From an uncultured Desulfuromonas sp. (GTDB taxonomy: Bacteria; Desulfobacterota; Desulfuromonadia; Desulfuromonadales; Desulfuromonadaceae), in contig NZ_OY762961.1 of assembly GCF_963666745.1 (NCBI RefSeq), positions 1,786,001 through 1,850,000 of the forward strand: a DNA stretch of 64,000 bases, in the 5' to 3' direction. Shown one piece after another: positions 8,980 to 18,347 of the stretch. The notes under the pieces are model-generated. The model was not told the origin of the DNA. It searched no databases and was given only the letters and a program-made list of their open reading frames with translations. Numbering within the stretch: the stretch's first letter is position 1; every line of letters begins with the position of its first letter. The position numbers were made by a program, and so were the translations under genes.

Positions 8980-9807
8980 ATGGCAATCATAACAATCTCG
9001 CGTGAAATGGGTAGTGGTGGCTCAATCATCGCACGAAACCTTGCTGACAAGCTGGGCTACGATCTCATTGACGGTGAAGCAATCCTCAAAGTTGCGGCAT
9101 CCTATGGCCTGTCAGCAGACAATGTCGAAATGGCGGATGAAAAACCGCCGGCATTTGTTGAAAAGCTCGATGAAAGCCTTGAGATTGACATGCATCGCAT
9201 TGAGCAGATTATTCTTGAATATGCACTCAAAGGCAATGTCATCATCTACGGGCGTGGCGGTCAAGATCTGCTTGCCGGGATCAACACCGTCTTCCGCACC
9301 CGCATTATTGCACCGTTTGACATCCGAGTTGAACGATGGGCCGAGCGGGAATGGCTTGATCCTGATCTGTCACGTATCCTGGTCCGAAAAAGCGACCAAC
9401 AACGCGCCGGATTCATCAAATACTATTTTGATCGGGACTGGAACGACCCCTATGACTATGATCTGGTGATCAATACCGTCAAAATTTCTGAAGAGATGGC
9501 GGTTGACCTGATCTGCAAAGGGATAGAAGAGAAAAATCTCGAAGAGAACAACGAGCGTTGTCGGCAAAAACTTATTGATTTGATTCAGTGCAAGAAAACA
9601 GAAATTGCCATTTTGCAATCAGATCAAGTCGAGGGCTACCATCTGCAGGTTCAGGTCGATAACGGCACCACGATTCTTGAAGGGCATGTGCACAGTGAAG
9701 ACGAACGTCGCGCGATCCATGCCATTGTCAAAGACCTGGCCCCGGCTCAGAACCTCAAAGACCATCTTAAAGTGTTCGCCTACCACATCAACCCTAAGGA
9801 AGGCTAG
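8980..9807 (+). CDS. Cytidylate kinase-like protein with C-terminal BON-like domain
   Basis: This 275-residue protein starts with the cytidylate-kinase-like nucleotide-binding region (about 1-200), seen in ITISREMGSGGSIIARNLA followed by KLGYDLIDGEAI and YGRGGQDLL. It then carries a short linker helix (about 200-215) and a region from about 220 to 270 (VQVDNGTTILEGHVHSEDER...DHLKV) that resembles a BON domain, a fold that binds lipid or partner proteins. These kinase-like proteins are distinct from true CMP kinase, and the phosphorylated substrate is not known to me. GGGGAG precedes the ATG. The ptsP gene follows after 35 bases on the same strand, a pairing I associate with Desulfuromonadales, suggesting a link to PTS-type signalling. 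The BON call is moderate confidence. Confidence 0.78.
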   Translation: MAIITISREMGSGGSIIARNLADKLGYDLIDGEAILKVAASYGLSADNVEMADEKPPAFVEKLDESLEIDMHRIEQIILEYALKGNVIIYGRGGQDLLAGINTVFRTRIIAPFDIRVERWAEREWLDPDLSRILVRKSDQQRAGFIKYYFDRDWNDPYDYDLVINTVKISEEMAVDLICKGIEEKNLEENNERCRQKLIDLIQCKKTEIAILQSDQVEGYHLQVQVDNGTTILEGHVHSEDERRAIHAIVKDLAPAQNLKDHLKVFAYHINPKEG

Positions 9808-9842
9808 CCCTTTAAGGATGATGTAAGGCAAATACAGGCCCT

Positions 9843-12149
9843 ATGAACGCCATGGACAATCCATCAACAGAATCACTGGGGATCAGTACACTTGAAGACA
9901 TCAGTGCACTGATCCTGCAGTCACACGACCTTAACGAGACCTTAAACAATATCGTTACGCTCGTTGCGCGACGGATGCATTCCGAAGTGTGCTCCATTTA
10001 TCTGTTGGATGACGACGGTGAAACGCTCTGGCTTCGTGCTACCCAGGGCCTCACCCCGCAAGCGATTGGCCAAGTAAGCATGAAGCTTGGCGAAGGCCTG
10101 GCCAGTATGGCCATTGAGCAGGGACATCCCATCTCTATCATGGAACCGGAGGAACACCCCCGTTACCTCTACTTTCAGGAGACCGGCGAAGAACAATTCC
10201 ATTGTTTTCTGGCACTTCCTCTGATGGAGCGTCGTAATCCGATTGGGGTCATCACCCTGCAAAGTACGGAAAAACGTGCTTTCAGCCCCACGGAAATCAG
10301 TACCATGACAACGATTGCATTCCAGGTCGCAACGGTTGTCATCAATGCCCAACTCCTCAACTCCATTCAGCAAAACAAGAAGCAGCTGGAAACAACCCCA
10401 CCGGAACTCTCGGAACAGCCGCAACGTCAAAGCGCACTTCGCGGCATGGTCGCCTATCCCGGCGTTATCTCCGGTCAGGTACATATTCTTGATGAACAAA
10501 GTGGTTTTGCCGACATCCTTGATGAAGAAAATATCGACATCAATGAAGAGATTGATCAGCTCAATCATGCCCTGGAAGAAACACGCATCCAGACACTGTT
10601 TCTCGAAAAACGGGTCGCAACACGACTCTCCGAGCAGGATGCCGCTATTTTTCATACCCATCTGATGATCCTGGAAGACCGAGGATTTATCGACCAGATG
10701 ATTGCGGAAATCCGCAGTGGACACAGTGCTCCCTACGCCCTGAAAAAGGTCATCGGAGAATACACCGAAGCTTTTTCACGCATGGAAGACCCCTATCTGC
10801 GAGAACGAGCCAGTGACACAGTCGATATTGGACGACGCCTGCTTGCCAACCTGACAGGTCAACAGGAAAAAAATCTTCAGTTCAAGCGTCCGGGTATTTT
10901 ATTTGCCAAAGAGATTCTCCCCTCTGACATGGCCATTCTCGATCATGAAAAGCTGCTGGGCATTGTCACTGAAGCCGGTGAACAAAACTCTCATGCGGTA
11001 ATTATGGCCAAGGCTCTTGGCATCCCGGCGCTTGTCGGGGTTAAAGGGGTCACCAAAAAAGTCACGCCCGGCTCAATGGTCATTCTCGATGCCAACTCAG
11101 GCTGTTTGTTCATTGATCCGGTTGAAGGCATTATTGAAGAATATCAACGCCTGGAAGAGGACAGCAGCAAAGAACTTGATCGCCTGAGCGAATTTCGTGA
11201 TCGACCAGCCATCTCAAAGGACGGGGTTCACGTCACATTGCGCGCCAATATCGGCCTACTCAGTGATGTTGCGATTGCCCAACGTAATGGCGCAAACGGA
11301 GTTGGCCTCTACCGCACCGAATTCCCCTACATGACACGCAGCAATTTTCCTGATCGCAATGATCAGTATCAGCTGTGCAAAAAGATTGTCGAAAGTTTTG
11401 AGGGGCCGGTAACGATCCGCACTCTTGATATCGGTGGAGACAAAGCTCTCCCCTATTTTAGTCCGCCTGCGGAGGATAACCCGTTCATGGGCTGGCGTTC
11501 AGTGCGCGTATCTCTGGATAATCGCGATATTTTCCGGACACAGATCGAAGCGATTCTCATGGCAGGCTGTCACGGCAATGTCAAATTGCTGTTCCCAATG
11601 ATTTCAGGCGTTGAAGAGGTCCGCGCCTGTAAAGAAGTGATTGAGGAAGCGAAGAATCATCTTCGCCGCGACAACATCCCCTTTGCGGATGACATCCCGA
11701 TCGGTGTCATGATTGAAGTCCCTGCTGCCGTTCAGATGTGTAAATTCCTGGCGACAGAAGTCGATTTTTTTGCACTGGGAACCAATGACCTGGTTCAATA
11801 CATGCTGGCTGCCGATCGCAACAATCCGTTGGTGAATAAATATTACAACCCCCTTCACCCAGCTATTCTTCAAGCAATCAAATATGTCAGTGACACGGCA
11901 AAGCGCCTTGGTAAAGGGGTCTGTCTATGTGGCGAAATGGCCTCAGACCCATTGAGTTTTCTGGTTCTTCTCGGTATAGGCATTCGCGAGTTTTCGATGG
12001 TTTCCCCTTTTATTCCCAGAACCAAAGCCTTTCTCGCTGACCTGAATTGTTCTGACGCAACATTTATTGCCGATGAAGTCCTACAGATGGGCGGAAGTGA
12101 ACAGATCCACGATTTCCTCGTCGCGGCAGTCAATGACCTGCATAGTTAA
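9843..12149 (+). CDS. ptsP: Phosphoenolpyruvate-protein phosphotransferase PtsP (enzyme I-Ntr with GAF domain)
   Basis: This 768-residue enzyme I takes phosphate from PEP and passes it to an HPr-like carrier in the nitrogen-type, mainly regulatory PTS. Residues about 15-170 form a GAF sensor domain (DLNETLNNIVTLVARRMHSE at its start). The enzyme I N-terminal region begins near 195 (GMVAYPGVISGQVHIL). The phosphorylated histidine is His384 in GEQNSHAVIMAKALGIPALV. The C-terminal TIM barrel contains GVGLYRTEFPYM, TLDIGGDK, GTNDLVQYMLAADRNN and the catalytic Cys in CLCGEMASDP. No HPr or EIIA gene is in the window. The gene follows the kinase-like gene by 35 bases and is probably cotranscribed with it. 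The GAF ligand is unknown; glutamine or 2-oxoglutarate would be guesses from enteric homologues. Confidence 0.92.
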   Translation: MNAMDNPSTESLGISTLEDISALILQSHDLNETLNNIVTLVARRMHSEVCSIYLLDDDGETLWLRATQGLTPQAIGQVSMKLGEGLASMAIEQGHPISIMEPEEHPRYLYFQETGEEQFHCFLALPLMERRNPIGVITLQSTEKRAFSPTEISTMTTIAFQVATVVINAQLLNSIQQNKKQLETTPPELSEQPQRQSALRGMVAYPGVISGQVHILDEQSGFADILDEENIDINEEIDQLNHALEETRIQTLFLEKRVATRLSEQDAAIFHTHLMILEDRGFIDQMIAEIRSGHSAPYALKKVIGEYTEAFSRMEDPYLRERASDTVDIGRRLLANLTGQQEKNLQFKRPGILFAKEILPSDMAILDHEKLLGIVTEAGEQNSHAVIMAKALGIPALVGVKGVTKKVTPGSMVILDANSGCLFIDPVEGIIEEYQRLEEDSSKELDRLSEFRDRPAISKDGVHVTLRANIGLLSDVAIAQRNGANGVGLYRTEFPYMTRSNFPDRNDQYQLCKKIVESFEGPVTIRTLDIGGDKALPYFSPPAEDNPFMGWRSVRVSLDNRDIFRTQIEAILMAGCHGNVKLLFPMISGVEEVRACKEVIEEAKNHLRRDNIPFADDIPIGVMIEVPAAVQMCKFLATEVDFFALGTNDLVQYMLAADRNNPLVNKYYNPLHPAILQAIKYVSDTAKRLGKGVCLCGEMASDPLSFLVLLGIGIREFSMVSPFIPRTKAFLADLNCSDATFIADEVLQMGGSEQIHDFLVAAVNDLHS

Positions 12150-12322
12150 AACGGCTCCACGCCTCAGGCAACAGTTTTAATCATCGTGCTTACAATCACG
12201 GGGTTCCCCCGGATCGAAGCAGCCCCCCTCTTTTTTCAATTCAAAGTCCCCAACAATTCACTAGAAACCCTTGTTAAAAATATGTTATGACGTTGCGGCT
12301 TGTATCTTAGAGGGAGATCACG

Positions 12323-13078
12323 TTGTTTCACACATCACACACAAACTGGGTCTTTTTAGGACAGGAAGATGAGAAACAGTCTTTCTCATCATTGACAAGC
12401 AGCCTAAAAGCTAAAGGCACGGCCTTATCCAAAGATCCGATCAGTTACGTTCAGCGGGTTAACCAGCACAATGCCACGTACTATGTGAAAGTCTACTCCC
12501 GCAACGGCAAAGGTTTGAGACATTTCCTCGGACGAGGGCGACTGCAAGGGGAGTGGGAAAATCTGCTCTATTTCAACAAGCTGGGGATTCCGACACCCCG
12601 GATTGTCGCTTATGGACAGTCCCGTCGTCATGGTTTTTTCAAAGTTGGAGCGCTGATTACAGCTGAAGTTCCCGACTCTGAAGACCTGCTGACCATTTCA
12701 CGAGTCCATCCGGAAATGTTTTTGAACCGCATCTGGCTAAAAAGTATCCTGCGCCAAACTGCGGAGTATACCTCACGTCTACACCGCCACGGATTTATTC
12801 ACTGGGACCTAAAATGGCGTAACATTCTCGTTTCTCAACAGCACCCGGAGCAGCCAAAAGTTTATTTTTTTGACTGCCCGTTGGGAAAAACACGCCGGGG
12901 TTGGTTACGCAATCGGGGAATCATCAAAGACCTCGCCTGTCTCGACAAGGTGGGGAAAAAAGTCCTCAGCCGCAGCCAGCGCCTTCGTTTTTTTAAATAT
13001 TACGCGGGGGTAGACAGAATGGAAACAGAGCATAAAAACCAGATTCTGCAGATCGTGAATTTCTTTTCTGAACAATAA
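12323..13078 (+). CDS. Lipopolysaccharide kinase (KdkA/WaaP/InaA family)-like protein
   Basis: This 251-residue protein has a protein-kinase-like fold of the lipopolysaccharide kinase family, whose members phosphorylate Kdo or heptose of the LPS core. The catalytic loop is HWDLKWRN, with His160 and Asp162 in the HxDLxxxN pattern, and the metal-binding Asp is in FFDCPLGK. A candidate ATP-binding lysine lies in YYVKVYSRNGKG near the N-terminus. The gene starts with TTG: AGGGAG lies 7-8 bases upstream and no ATG fits as well. It comes 173 bases after ptsP and ends convergent with ugd. Nearby polysaccharide genes agree with a role in the cell envelope. The exact acceptor is unknown. Confidence 0.8.
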   Translation: MFHTSHTNWVFLGQEDEKQSFSSLTSSLKAKGTALSKDPISYVQRVNQHNATYYVKVYSRNGKGLRHFLGRGRLQGEWENLLYFNKLGIPTPRIVAYGQSRRHGFFKVGALITAEVPDSEDLLTISRVHPEMFLNRIWLKSILRQTAEYTSRLHRHGFIHWDLKWRNILVSQQHPEQPKVYFFDCPLGKTRRGWLRNRGIIKDLACLDKVGKKVLSRSQRLRFFKYYAGVDRMETEHKNQILQIVNFFSEQ

Positions 13079-13173
13079 GGTCCAAATCGACGATGGACAA
13101 TCAGAGATAATTCACGCAGAGTTTGATTTCTCTCCGACAGCCTCAATAGTGCAGACGCTTTTTTCGCTGAGGA

Positions 13174-14352
13174 TCAGAGATCTCCGCCAAAAAGATCCCG
13201 GGTGTAAACCTTTTCAATCACATCAGCAAGATCATCAGACATACGGTTGGCGATAATGACATCGCTGGATGCTTTAAATTCTTCCAAATCCGTCATAACC
13301 GGCGAATGGAAGAAATGGGTCTCTTTCAAAACCGGTTCATAGACTATAACGTTGATCCCTTTTGCCTTAATTCGCTTCATGACCCCTTGAATGGAAGACG
13401 CCCTGAAATTATCGGAGTCGGCTTTCATCAACAAACGATAAACACCTACCGTCTGGGGATTTTTCAGAATAATGGAGTCGGCAATGAAATCTTTTCGCGT
13501 TGTGTTGGCATCAACAATGGCACGAATCAGAGTATTGGGCACTTTATCGTAGTTTGCCAGCAACTGTTTGGTATCTTTCGGCAAGCAGTAGCCGCCATAA
13601 CCGAAAGAGGGATTGTTATAATGGGCACCAATTCGAGAATCCATGCCAACACCTTTAATGATGTCACGGGTGCTTAGGCCATGCACCTCGGCATAGCTGT
13701 CCAGTTCATTAAAGAATGCAACACGCATGGCCAAATAGGTATTGGCAAACAATTTCACCGCTTCGGCCTCTGACGCGCCAGTCAAAAGAATGGGGACCTC
13801 CTTCTTGATGGCGCCCTGTTGGAACAGTTCAGCAATTGCCTGGCCACGTTCGCTATGTTCCCCGACAATAATACGAGATGGATATAAATTGTCGTGAAGA
13901 GCCTTTCCTTCTCGTAAAAATTCCGGGGAAAACAAAATGTTCTCGTTGCCAAGCTGAAGGCGTAACTCGCGGGTGTAGCCAACGGGAATCGTCGACTTGA
14001 TGAGCAGAAGGCTTTGGGGATAGTGAGCGGTCACATATTGGGCAACCAGCTCGACACTGCGTGTATCAAAACGATTTGTTTCAGTATCGTAATTTGTAGG
14101 GGTGGCAATAATAACCAGGTCAGCGTCATGATATGCCTGATCTGGAATCGTTGTCACTGTCAGGCTAAGATCTTCACGCTGCAAAAAGGACTCAATATCC
14201 TCATCAGAAACAGGACTTTTACCCTGTTGAATCTGTTTAACTTTTTCGTCGTCGATCTCCAGAAGACAAACATCGTTGTTCTGTGCCAGCAATAAGGCAT
14301 TTGACAGGCCCACGTAGCCCGCTCCAACCACAGTAATTTTTTTAAATTGCAT
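13174..14352 (-). CDS. ugd: UDP-glucose 6-dehydrogenase
   Basis: This 392-residue enzyme oxidises UDP-glucose to UDP-glucuronate with two NAD+, feeding capsule or LPS synthesis. The N-terminal Rossmann motif is [17 protein letters not shown] and the catalytic Cys256 lies in [34 protein letters not shown] and the C-terminus [10 protein letters not shown] closely resemble E. coli Ugd, including overall length. It follows the WbpM-like gene on the same strand but after a 219-base gap that holds an imperfect direct repeat, so it may have its own promoter. Confidence 0.93.
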   Translation of the reverse strand: MQFKKITVVGAGYVGLSNALLLAQNNDVCLLEIDDEKVKQIQQGKSPVSDEDIESFLQREDLSLTVTTIPDQAYHDADLVIIATPTNYDTETNRFDTRSVELVAQYVTAHYPQSLLLIKSTIPVGYTRELRLQLGNENILFSPEFLREGKALHDNLYPSRIIVGEHSERGQAIAELFQQGAIKKEVPILLTGASEAEAVKLFANTYLAMRVAFFNELDSYAEVHGLSTRDIIKGVGMDSRIGAHYNNPSFGYGGYCLPKDTKQLLANYDKVPNTLIRAIVDANTTRKDFIADSIILKNPQTVGVYRLLMKADSDNFRASSIQGVMKRIKAKGINVIVYEPVLKETHFFHSPVMTDLEEFKASSDVIIANRMSDDLADVIEKVYTRDLFGGDL

Positions 14353-14511
14353 CGCTTAGTACATCCACTCCATCAATTGTCATCGACGTTAATGCCGTAA
14401 ATCATGTAACTGAGACCCGTAGTGAACACAAAGCAATCAGGCTAAATTCATGATACGGGCATGGCAAAATTTTCTCCATTTTTCAATGCAACAGATAGTA
14501 AAGGTGGTCAA

Positions 14512-14548
14512 CTAGAACCAGGTTAGGGCCAATCTAGCATCAGGTTAG
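14512..14548. repeat. Imperfect 15-bp direct repeat upstream of ugd
   Basis: CTAGAACCAGGTTAG (14512-14526) and CTAGCATCAGGTTAG (14534-14548) match at 13 of 15 positions with a 22-base period, about two helical turns. They lie 160-200 bases upstream of the ugd start, a plausible operator arrangement, but no regulator is assigned. Confidence 0.4.
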
Positions 14549-14571
14549 CCATGAGACCTGTTTAAGCAATT

Positions 14572-16437
14572 CTATAGATTACGAACAGAATCATGTTGCG
14601 CCGGATGATATTCGGGAACGATTTTCTGTAATAAATCAATGGTTAAACGAAGATCCATTCTCCTGGCCGCCTCAAAAAGATGCTCCAGCTGGGCATTGAG
14701 CATGGCATTATCCTCAGTGACGGATTGGGCAACACAGATTTTCTCGTGGGTGGTTGGCTTGATCCCCTCCCCTTCCAGAAGCAACTCTTCATAGAGTTTT
14801 TCTCCAGGTCGCAACCCGGTAAGAACAATATCGATATCGTCGTAAGGGACTTTACCGGACAAGCGAATCAATTCCTCCGCCAAATGGAGGATTTTTACCG
14901 GCTCGCCCATGTCCAACAGGTAGATTTCGCCGCCCTTCCCCATACTTCCAGCCTGTAAAACCAGCTGCGATGCTTCCGGAATGGTCATGAAAAAACGGGT
15001 AATCTCTTTATGGGTTACCGTGAGTGGACCACCGTTACGAATTTGTTCTTTAAACGTCGGAATAACACTACCATTACTCCCCAGCACATTTCCGAAACGT
15101 ACGGTGACAAAACGCGTTTTGCTGTGGCAGGACAACGCTTGCACCAGTTTTTCAGCAGCACGCTTCGTTGCGCCCATAACATTGGTCGGATTGACGGCTT
15201 TGTCCGTGGAAACCATCACAAAACGTTCAACACGAAAGATGTGGGACATTTCAGCGACAACCTGCGTGCCACGAACATTGTTGTTAACGGCTTCCGCCGG
15301 GTTCACTTCCATCATCGGCACATGCTTGTACGCCGCCGCATGAAAAACCACTTCCGGCATGAACTCATCAAATATCGCTTCGACACGTGAACGATAGCGG
15401 ACATCGCCGATAATGGGATACACCGGCAGTTTCGGATAGAGTTTTCTTAACTCCTGCTCGATGGAAAACAACGGCGTCTCGCCGTTTTCAAACAGAATCA
15501 GCTTACTGGGTGAAAAATAGGCAACCTGGCGACACAGTTCACTGCCGATACTGCCGCCCGCACCCGTCACCAAAACCCGCTTACCACATAGATAACCGGA
15601 AATTTTCTCGGCATCCAGTTTGACGGGCTCGCGCCCCAGGAGGTCGTCCAGCGAAACATCTTTGATGCGCTCCACGGAAACCGAACCATCCAACAAGCCA
15701 CCGACACCCGGCAATGTCTTAAAACGCACATTGGCTTTCTGGCAATAGTCAACAATTGTCCGGATCTGCTTTCCCGTTGCTGACGGGATGGCAATAATCA
15801 CTTCCTCAATCTGCTTTTTACGACAAACCGCCGGAATTTCTTTGCACGTGCCCAGAACCGGCAGTCCACGAAAGCGGGTTTTCTGCTTGCGGCGGTCATC
15901 ATCGATAAAACCGATCGCGTCATACGTCAACCGACGGTTGAGATGAAGTTCCCGTGCGATCATTTGTCCGGCATCGCCAGCGCCAACAATTAACATCCGT
16001 GTTTTCTCGGCCTTATTGACCGGCATGGGATAAAAGTTTTCCCGAAAGGCACGGATAGAAAAACGAATTCCCGCAACGAGAAGAAAGCAGAACAGACCAT
16101 CGAGTAGAAGAATGGTTCGCGATACCAGTTCCAGACGATAGACAAAAAAATTGTAGACAATCACCCCGGCCGAACCAATGAAGTTCGCTTTAAAAATCAC
16201 CACCAAATCGTCCATGGAGACGTAACGCCACCAGCCGCTATAAAGTTTAAAATAGCCGAAAACTAGGAGTTTGATGATGATAACGGCAGGGAGAATACGA
16301 AAAAAAACCGCGCGATAAACGTCTGGAATAGAAAAGTCAAACCGGATGAGAAAGGCAAGGTACAGCGAACAGACCACCAGAAACAGTTGCAGTGGAAAAA
16401 TAACGAAAAGCCTTCTTTTCAGTACCAAGAAGTCCAT
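14572..16437 (-). CDS. Membrane nucleotide-sugar dehydratase, WbpM/CapD family
   Basis: This 621-residue protein has four predicted membrane helices (about residues 10-130), an inner Rossmann-like region with IVGAGDAGQMIARELHLNRR, and a C-terminal short-chain dehydrogenase domain starting at VLVTGAGGSIGSELCRQ. The motif STDKAVNPTNVMGATKR has Met where the usual catalytic Tyr of the SDR YxxxK would be, as in WbpM-type UDP-GlcNAc 4,6-dehydratases. Its product would be a 6-deoxy-4-keto sugar nucleotide for O-antigen precursors such as QuiNAc or FucNAc. The initiating transferase gene ends 3 bases upstream, so the two are translationally close. The exact sugar cannot be read from the sequence. 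Confidence 0.9.
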   Translation of the reverse strand: MDFLVLKRRLFVIFPLQLFLVVCSLYLAFLIRFDFSIPDVYRAVFFRILPAVIIIKLLVFGYFKLYSGWWRYVSMDDLVVIFKANFIGSAGVIVYNFFVYRLELVSRTILLLDGLFCFLLVAGIRFSIRAFRENFYPMPVNKAEKTRMLIVGAGDAGQMIARELHLNRRLTYDAIGFIDDDRRKQKTRFRGLPVLGTCKEIPAVCRKKQIEEVIIAIPSATGKQIRTIVDYCQKANVRFKTLPGVGGLLDGSVSVERIKDVSLDDLLGREPVKLDAEKISGYLCGKRVLVTGAGGSIGSELCRQVAYFSPSKLILFENGETPLFSIEQELRKLYPKLPVYPIIGDVRYRSRVEAIFDEFMPEVVFHAAAYKHVPMMEVNPAEAVNNNVRGTQVVAEMSHIFRVERFVMVSTDKAVNPTNVMGATKRAAEKLVQALSCHSKTRFVTVRFGNVLGSNGSVIPTFKEQIRNGGPLTVTHKEITRFFMTIPEASQLVLQAGSMGKGGEIYLLDMGEPVKILHLAEELIRLSGKVPYDDIDIVLTGLRPGEKLYEELLLEGEGIKPTTHEKICVAQSVTEDNAMLNAQLEHLFEAARRMDLRLTIDLLQKIVPEYHPAQHDSVRNL

Positions 16438-16440
16438 AAT

Positions 16441-17412
16441 TCAAACCGAAACCCTGATGGAGAATTTGTTTTTTACAAACAGGTCCACGCCAATAAAAAC
16501 GAGAGAACACAGCGCTAGAATAGCCACCCACAAACCCCATTGACCATTGCGGTAGCACCAGATACCAACACCACCACACAGAAGTTGAATCACCGCATAA
16601 CCCAGAGAAACACGCCACTGTGCGCATGCGGCCTCATTGGCCAGAACCTGATAAAGATGCATTCTATGCGGCTGTAAAAGGCTCTTTCCGGCCCGAAGAC
16701 GCTGAACCATTGTTGTCAGTTCATCCATATAAAACAATATCAAGAATGAAGCCAAAACGCTAAATTCAAAAAGATTTTCAGAAAAAACAACACTGATCGC
16801 AGAAAACATAAAACCCAAAAAAACACTGCCGACATCGCCCATAAAAATTCTGGCGCCAGGGATATTAAAGGGCAGAAATCCCAGACAAGCGGCAGCAATG
16901 GCAAAGCAGACCATCACCAGAGAATCATTTTTATCCAGCAACGCCCCATAAAGACCCAGAAGACTAAAACACACCATACCGCTAAGGCCTGCCATACCGT
17001 TAATGCCATCCATAAAATTATAAAAATTGGCCGTCCCGACAATAAAAACAAGACTGCAGGCAAACAACAGTAAAGCGACAGGGTGGTTACTGCCGCCCTG
17101 CGACGACAAAAACAGACCGGCACACAGGAAAAAAACCATCAAGCGTATGCGAGGAGAAAAATCACTGCGATCCGCAATGAAACCGGTGATAGCGATGCCG
17201 AGTGCTGACAACGACACTAAAAGAGGCAGATCGAGCCACAGATGGGAGAGAAAAAAGGCCAAGACAATTCCCAGCCCTCCCCCTTTAGGGGTAGGCTGCC
17301 GGTGGGAACTACGCTGTCCAGGGATATCAACCAGACCTAAGGACGTTGCATAGCGACAGACAAAAAACACACCGCAAGCGCTACACAGTACCGATACCAG
17401 GATAAGGATCAT
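16441..17412 (-). CDS. Undecaprenyl-phosphate sugar-1-phosphate transferase, WecA/WbpL (MraY-like) family
   Basis: This 323-residue membrane protein with about ten hydrophobic segments belongs to the MraY/WecA superfamily, which starts a glycan by moving a sugar phosphate onto undecaprenyl phosphate. Family motifs are NFYNFMDGINGMAGL and IFMGDVGSVFLGF, which hold the catalytic aspartates, and RSSHRQPTPKGGGLGIV near the N-terminus. Its start overlaps the stop of the epimerase gene by 4 bases (ATGA), a sign of coupled translation. Sequence and order resemble WbpL, which uses N-acetylfucosamine or N-acetylquinovosamine in Pseudomonas, so a deoxy amino sugar is plausible. Confidence 0.88.
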   Translation of the reverse strand: MILILVSVLCSACGVFFVCRYATSLGLVDIPGQRSSHRQPTPKGGGLGIVLAFFLSHLWLDLPLLVSLSALGIAITGFIADRSDFSPRIRLMVFFLCAGLFLSSQGGSNHPVALLLFACSLVFIVGTANFYNFMDGINGMAGLSGMVCFSLLGLYGALLDKNDSLVMVCFAIAAACLGFLPFNIPGARIFMGDVGSVFLGFMFSAISVVFSENLFEFSVLASFLILFYMDELTTMVQRLRAGKSLLQPHRMHLYQVLANEAACAQWRVSLGYAVIQLLCGGVGIWCYRNGQWGLWVAILALCSLVFIGVDLFVKNKFSIRVSV

Positions 17413-18332
17413 AACGATTTCTTCATCCCCACAACGTGTCTGACCATCTTCTCTATCCCCTGTTCGACAGAATACGGTGGTTGCCAGTGCAGCTGTCTTT
17501 TTATTTCACTGTTATCGACGACAAAAGAGGTAAAGAGTGGTTCCAGTTTATTGCCTTGAGCTCTTTCGATCAAACTCAGACAGCGGCCTGCAGCCTTTAA
17601 CAGCATGCGCGGCAGAGGAATTTGAACGATTCTTTTGCCAAGATAGTACGCCATGAGATCGACAAGCTCTTCCAGTGAAAGACAACGGTCATCACAGACG
17701 GTAAAAACTTGCCCATTGCATGACGAAGATTCAATACAACAACACAAGGCATCACAGAGGTTATCAAGGGACACCAGACTGCGTTTAACACCAGGACGAC
17801 AAACTGGAAAAGGTCGCCCCTGCTGCAACCAGTGCAACAATGAAAGCAAATTTCCTTTAACGCCTGCGCCATAAACCAGGACAGGACGTATAATGACCAA
17901 TTCCATGTCGCTCTCAGCGGCAATCGCCTGCAACTGCTGCTCAGCAACACGTTTACTCACCCCATAGGGATTTGTACCCGGATCAGCAGCCTGGATCGTA
18001 CTGACAAAGATCATCCGCTGGACGCCATGAAGAACGGCTTGCCGGGCAAGATGGACAGTGCCTTCAACATTGACCCGACGATAATCCTCTTCACCGGCAC
18101 GACAATGAGCGATCCCGGCCAGATGAACAACCGTCTTCACATCGGCAAGAGCCTCTGTCCAATCCGAGTCAGGCCCGATATTCATAGCCAGACAGTTGTC
18201 GTCTTGAACTGGCGTTCGCTTCTGATGGACAAGTTGTTTCACCGCAAAGTTACGTTGAGCCAACAAAATGCAGAGTCCGCGACCAATAAAACCATCGGCC
18301 CCAGTAACTAAAATTTTACTCATGGACATCAC
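17409..18332 (-). CDS. NAD-dependent nucleotide-sugar epimerase/reductase (WbpV-like)
   Basis: This 307-residue extended short-chain dehydrogenase has the nucleotide-binding motif ILVTGADGFIGRGL and the catalytic pair in YGVSKRVAEQQL (YxxxK). In the common wbpV-wbpL-wbpM gene order, the enzyme at this position reduces or epimerises the 4-keto sugar nucleotide made by WbpM. That gene order is reproduced here. The first codons (MMSMSK) give several possible starts; the most upstream is used. The glycosyltransferase gene ends 15 bases before it, so the block is probably one operon. Confidence 0.85.
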   Translation of the reverse strand: MMSMSKILVTGADGFIGRGLCILLAQRNFAVKQLVHQKRTPVQDDNCLAMNIGPDSDWTEALADVKTVVHLAGIAHCRAGEEDYRRVNVEGTVHLARQAVLHGVQRMIFVSTIQAADPGTNPYGVSKRVAEQQLQAIAAESDMELVIIRPVLVYGAGVKGNLLSLLHWLQQGRPFPVCRPGVKRSLVSLDNLCDALCCCIESSSCNGQVFTVCDDRCLSLEELVDLMAYYLGKRIVQIPLPRMLLKAAGRCLSLIERAQGNKLEPLFTSFVVDNSEIKRQLHWQPPYSVEQGIEKMVRHVVGMKKSL

Positions 18333-18347
18333 CAGTTCCTGCCAACA

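Noticed and set aside
12190-12240. A terminator after ptsP
   Set aside because: GGGGTTCCCC and a later TCTTTTTT tract exist, but the loop is too short and the spacing poor.
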